A stretch of 11,057 nucleotides of DNA from Cryomorphaceae bacterium (GTDB taxonomy: Bacteria; Bacteroidota; Bacteroidia; Flavobacteriales; Schleiferiaceae). A program made the translations under genes and the position numbers. The notes below the pieces were generated by a model, which saw only the letters and a program-made list of their open reading frames with translations, did no database searches and had not been told where the DNA came from. The DNA lies in contig NYXD01000129.1 in NCBI GenBank assembly GCA_002685435.1, positions 1-11,057 on the forward strand. Direction: 5' to 3'. Positions within the stretch are counted from its first letter, which is position 1; every line of letters begins with the position of its first letter. Shown here piece after piece: positions 8,156 to 11,057 of the stretch.

Positions 8156-9070
8156 TTATACACGCTTTAAAGGCATGGTTGTACAACGCAGTAAACCGCC
8201 CATTTTTTCTATTTCATCGTACACGATGCTGTGTACATTTAATCCTCGTTCCTTTAGCCAAAGTTGCATGGCCTCGCATTTTGCCGAAACAATAACATCC
8301 TTTGGACTAAAACTAAATACATTCGTCGCAAGTGAGTAAGCCTCTTCGGGTGAACAACGGTAAACGTTCGTTTCCCCATACCGTTCAACTAACCACTGCA
8401 CATCCGATTCGTTTTTAAATAAATGCGGTGCGATAAGCGCTCCACCACCAATGGGCTGAAAGGCGCAATCTAAATGCAAGGACCCCATTCGAGGATTATT
8501 ATCGTTCTTATGCAGCTCAAACCCTTTAAATTCTTTGGTAGGAAATTCGTCCGCCAAATAATCCATTCCCCTAAAATTCGTCCGAGCTGTTTTGTAGCGG
8601 TCGAAGGTTTCATCATTGCTTACTCCTACAAATACATGGTCATTATCAATAATAACGTCTCCTCCCTCTGCAAAGCAACCGCTGGGCATCATGATAATGT
8701 TCCAGGACGGAATGAGTCCTTCAATTTCGGCCATCGCGTCGCGCTCTTTTGCACGGTCAGCGATAACGTTTGGTATGATGTATTGATTCTCAATTACAAA
8801 GGCAATGTCTCTTGTAAATACTTGATTCAAAGAAGGAAGCATTGAGGGATATAAAACTTTTACTCCATTTTTTTTCAAAACAGCAATCAAACTATCAAGT
8901 TGCGAACTACATTCCTCTTCTTTTGGGAACATGCCCGACTTAACAGACTCATAACTGCGTGCATCATAGCATTCCTCCAATTCCGGAACACCGCCCATTC
9001 TTGTTGCCAAACCAACAACTACCGCGTCTAAGCGCCCGTATTCGTTTTGTATTTCTGGTAGAATTTGCAT
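8156..9070 (-). CDS. Arginine deiminase / dimethylarginine dimethylaminohydrolase family protein
   Basis: This is the first gene of the operon and a second guanidino-group-modifying enzyme. The 304 residues carry the full catalytic set of the arginine deiminase/DDAH group: FTRDIAF (85-91) with D88, EGGDVI (135-140) with E135, the His-Leu-Asp element LHLDCAF (198-204) with H199 and D201, and the C-terminal nucleophile C296 in GGLLRCTTMP (291-300). By recall, these match the Asp, Glu, His-x-Asp and Cys of bacterial arginine deiminase. The protein is about 100 residues shorter than classical ArcA, so it lacks ArcA's extra helical domain and resembles DDAH in size. It could deiminate arginine to citrulline or act on a methylated arginine or another guanidino compound; the sequence does not decide this. 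The ATG at 9070 gives MQILPEIQNEYGRL, with no signal peptide. No arcB or arcC is nearby. Confidence 0.85.
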   Translation of the reverse strand: MQILPEIQNEYGRLDAVVVGLATRMGGVPELEECYDARSYESVKSGMFPKEEECSSQLDSLIAVLKKNGVKVLYPSMLPSLNQVFTRDIAFVIENQYIIPNVIADRAKERDAMAEIEGLIPSWNIIMMPSGCFAEGGDVIIDNDHVFVGVSNDETFDRYKTARTNFRGMDYLADEFPTKEFKGFELHKNDNNPRMGSLHLDCAFQPIGGGALIAPHLFKNESDVQWLVERYGETNVYRCSPEEAYSLATNVFSFSPKDVIVSAKCEAMQLWLKERGLNVHSIVYDEIEKMGGLLRCTTMPLKRV

Positions 9071-9088
9071 GAAAAACTGTTTGAAAGG

Positions 9089-9096
9089 CGAAAATA
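9089..9096 (-). promoter_or_regulatory. Possible -7 box for the eight-gene operon
   Basis: On the minus strand TATTTTCG matches the Bacteroidota -7 consensus TAnnTTTG at all but one defined position. A weak TTA lies 17 nt further upstream (9114-9116), where TTG would be expected. The box would give a short leader of about a dozen nucleotides before the ATG at 9070. Position is plausible but the match is imperfect. A competing one-mismatch candidate, TAAGCTTG, lies further upstream on the same strand. Confidence 0.3.
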
Positions 9097-9155
9097 AGGC
9101 TTTAATGTGTTGATAACGCTATTGAAAGGCCCGAGTTTACTAACCACTACAAGCT

Positions 9156-9163
9156 TATTTTTG
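9156..9163 (+). promoter_or_regulatory. Probable -7 promoter element of ftsK (TAnnTTTG)
   Basis: TATTTTTG is a perfect match to the TAnnTTTG -7 element known for the primary sigma factor of Bacteroidota. It ends 22 nt before the ftsK ATG, which places the likely transcription start roughly 15-18 nt before the start codon. The -33 partner is weak: TTTA at 9136-9139, 16 nt upstream, is the nearest candidate. The strand and position support it as the ftsK promoter. Confidence 0.5.
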
Positions 9164-9185
9164 AAAATACAACACACCGACTCCC

Positions 9186-11057
9186 ATGGCAAAAAAATCC
9201 ACTAAAAAGGCACGGAAAGAACCGTCAAAGTTCTCTGTTCAAATCAAGCAGTTAACTGCTGATACTAAGGAAATTACAGATGACCCTACAACGAAAATTT
9301 TCGGTTCGCTCTTAGTGGTGATGATTGGTTTTTTTGCCGGTATTGCGATTCTTAGTTATTACCAAAATTGGGCCCAAGACTTCAGTTTGTCCACAACATC
9401 AAGTGGAACTTTTACGGATCCAGGCTATGTAGGAAACATTTTTGGAAGACTTGGAAACGCCGTGGGAACGCTGCTGGTTCTTAAAGGTTTCGGTTTGGCC
9501 GGCTTACTTCTGCCGCTTTGGCTGATGCTGTATGGGCTTAAACATGCATTCGCTCTAAAACGTATTAAACCATGGGTGCTCTTTAACCACTTCTTAGTCA
9601 ATACGCTTCTGATTTCTATATTTTTGGGATGGCTAGCAAGCGAACACCCTTCCATCCTATCCGGACTCTCTGGCTTTTATCTTTACTTGAAACTTGCTCT
9701 TTATTTAGGTCGAATGGGCGTGCTTCTTGTCCTCTTTACAGTTGTGGTACTTTATATCGTTGTTGCACTGAAAATAAGATCGCTCACTTTTAGCTGGTGC
9801 GCGCCAAAACCTATGCAGTCAGCTGAAGACACGTCTGCCGAAACCAATCATAATACAACGGATGAGATAGATCTAATACCTGAAAATTATTCTACAAGTG
9901 AAAGCATAGTTTTAGCCCCGGAATCGGAAGAAGAAATACTTCCTGAACCCGTCCTTGTTTCGCAGCCTATTGCAGCGACGAGCGCAACATCTGATGGAGG
10001 GCAAGATGAAGATTCTTCGGCACTCGATGTGGTAGTTGCAGTACATGAAGAAGCAGTTGAGGACGACAAGTCTATTAATAAGAAAGTTAAGGATTTTGGC
10101 GAATACGACCCGACTCTTGATTTAAGTAAGTTCCAATTGCCTAAAATAGATTTATTACAACCCTACGGTGACGGAAAAATCACATTTGATAAAGAAGAAA
10201 TTGAGGCCAATAAAAATCGAATTGTCGATACTTTAAAGAACTACAATATTGAGATAAAGGAAATCAAGGCTACCATAGGTCCAACCGTTACACTCTACGA
10301 AATAGTGCCGGCTGCTGGTATTCGTATTTCGAAGATTAAAAATCTTGAAGACGACATTGCCTTAAGTCTAGCTGCGCTGGGCATTCGAATCATAGCACCC
10401 ATCCCAGGAAAAGGAACCATTGGTATAGAAGTTCCCAATGCGAATCCACAGGTGGTTAGTATGCGCCAGGTTATTGCCAGTAAGAAGTTTCAAGAATCTA
10501 ATATGGAGCTGCCAGTAGCCATGGGGCGAACCATTACCAATGAAAATTTCATTTTTGACTTGGCGAAAATGCCACACCTTCTAATGGCAGGTGCCACCGG
10601 ACAGGGTAAATCTGTTGGGTTGAATGCAATTCTAACATCCCTTTTGTACAAAAAACACCCGAGTCAGTTAAAGTTTGTTTTGGTAGATCCAAAAAAAGTA
10701 GAACTAACGCTCTACAATAAAATTGAACGCCATTACCTCGCTGTACTACCAGATACTGACGAAGCCATCATAACGGATACCGCTAAAGTGATTAACACGC
10801 TTAATTCATTATGTGTTGAAATGGATAATCGCTACGAGCTCTTGAAGTCTGCCATGGTGAGAAACATAAAGGAATACAATGCTAAATTCATCTCTCGGCG
10901 TCTAAACCCTGAAGAAGGACATAAATTTTTACCCTACATCGTTTTGGTGATTGACGAATTCGCGGATCTTATAATGACAGCTGGTAAGGAAGTTGAAATG
11001 CCCATTGCTCGCTTAGCACAACTTGCAAGAGCCATTGGAATCCACTTGATCGTGGCA
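9186..11057 (+). CDS. ftsK: DNA translocase FtsK (FtsK/SpoIIIE family), 3' end cut by window
   Basis: FtsK is a membrane-anchored hexameric ATPase that pumps chromosomal DNA through the division septum and helps resolve chromosome dimers. The frame is open for 624 codons from the ATG at 9186 to the last base. A lysine-rich cytoplasmic start (MAKKSTKKARKE) precedes four predicted membrane helices at about 38-59, 95-118, 131-150 and 176-197. An acidic, Ser/Glu/Asp-rich linker of about 100 residues (210-310) follows. The alpha domain begins near 315 (LPKIDLLQPYGDG). The motor shows Walker A GATGQGKS at 469-476, LVDPKKVELTLY after it, and Walker B VLVIDEFADL at 586-595. Gln in the third variable position of Walker A is a variant I recall from Bacteroidota. 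The sequence ends inside the motor at LARAIGIHLIVA, so the gamma DNA-recognition domain is not seen. It is divergent from the operon. Confidence 0.97.
   Translation, partial: MAKKSTKKARKEPSKFSVQIKQLTADTKEITDDPTTKIFGSLLVVMIGFFAGIAILSYYQNWAQDFSLSTTSSGTFTDPGYVGNIFGRLGNAVGTLLVLKGFGLAGLLLPLWLMLYGLKHAFALKRIKPWVLFNHFLVNTLLISIFLGWLASEHPSILSGLSGFYLYLKLALYLGRMGVLLVLFTVVVLYIVVALKIRSLTFSWCAPKPMQSAEDTSAETNHNTTDEIDLIPENYSTSESIVLAPESEEEILPEPVLVSQPIAATSATSDGGQDEDSSALDVVVAVHEEAVEDDKSINKKVKDFGEYDPTLDLSKFQLPKIDLLQPYGDGKITFDKEEIEANKNRIVDTLKNYNIEIKEIKATIGPTVTLYEIVPAAGIRISKIKNLEDDIALSLAALGIRIIAPIPGKGTIGIEVPNANPQVVSMRQVIASKKFQESNMELPVAMGRTITNENFIFDLAKMPHLLMAGATGQGKSVGLNAILTSLLYKKHPSQLKFVLVDPKKVELTLYNKIERHYLAVLPDTDEAIITDTAKVINTLNSLCVEMDNRYELLKSAMVRNIKEYNAKFISRRLNPEEGHKFLPYIVLVIDEFADLIMTAGKEVEMPIARLAQLARAIGIHLIVA

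Larger units (their letters stand above)
9071..9185. promoter_or_regulatory. Divergent intergenic region between the eight-gene operon and ftsK
   Basis: These 115 bp separate two divergent start codons and must hold the promoters for ftsK (plus) and for the leftward operon (minus). It is AT-rich, with no ORF or RNA gene that I can recognise. Apart from the -7-like boxes listed separately, I see no strong operator-type palindrome. Confidence 0.7.

Noticed and set aside
8474..8845. 123-codon open frame on the plus strand within the first hydrolase gene
   Set aside because: It lies fully antisense to a gene with clear catalytic motifs, starts without a promoter or ribosome site, and its translation shows no recognisable domain. 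A shadow frame is the simplest reading.
7220..9070. Classical arginine deiminase (arcABC) fermentation operon
   Set aside because: No ornithine carbamoyltransferase, carbamate kinase or arginine-ornithine antiporter is present. The first hydrolase is about 100 residues shorter than ArcA, and the neighbour downstream is argS.
9425..9655. Minus-strand open frames within ftsK (also 9887-10069 and 10368-10577)
   Set aside because: They are antisense to the membrane, linker and motor regions of ftsK. The Ser-rich product of the second simply mirrors the acidic linker codons.
1..11057. Mobile element, CRISPR, defence system or biosynthetic cluster
   Set aside because: No transposase, integrase, terminal repeats, regularly spaced repeats or defence-type domains are seen; the content is core housekeeping genes with similar base composition throughout.

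Overview
The window looks like chromosomal DNA of a member of the Bacteroidota, probably of the Flavobacteriales (inference from recalled family features, not from a search). The signs are: an outer-membrane-receptor-type N-terminus at the left edge; a perfect TAnnTTTG -7 box, the form used by the Bacteroidota housekeeping sigma factor, upstream of ftsK; almost no Shine-Dalgarno sequences before the genes; and protein signatures I associate with this phylum, such as the FtsK Walker A box GATGQGKS and the QueE ending LQTHKYMHIP.

Layout. Positions 1-124 (minus strand) hold the first 41 codons of a secreted protein that starts with a signal peptide and a carboxypeptidase-regulatory-like repeat, as in TonB-dependent (SusC-like) receptors. 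Positions 182-9070 are a very compact minus-strand run of eight genes, transcribed from right to left: an arginine deiminase/DDAH-family hydrolase, a CtlX-like citrulline/arginine hydrolase, argS, pepD, ffh, folD, queE and tsaC/sua5. The gaps between them are 0, 0, 1, 4, 10, 0 and 3 nt, so this is very probably one operon, or at least a chain of translationally coupled genes. A 115-bp divergent intergenic region (9071-9185) separates it from ftsK. That gene reads rightward and is cut by the window end after 624 codons.

How the genes work together. The first two genes encode two different members of the guanidino-group-modifying enzyme superfamily, placed head to tail and directly upstream of arginyl-tRNA synthetase. 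They could form an arginine to citrulline to ornithine route, but their substrates are not proven by the sequence. The rest is housekeeping centred on translation: tRNA charging (ArgS), tRNA modification (QueE for queuosine, TsaC/Sua5 for t6A), one-carbon folate supply (FolD), co-translational membrane targeting (Ffh) and dipeptide turnover (PepD).

I see no rRNA, tRNA, CRISPR array, insertion sequence or phage gene, and all complete genes have intact catalytic motifs. Most of the window is ordinary core genome. The most interesting part is the tandem guanidino-hydrolase pair coupled to argS.
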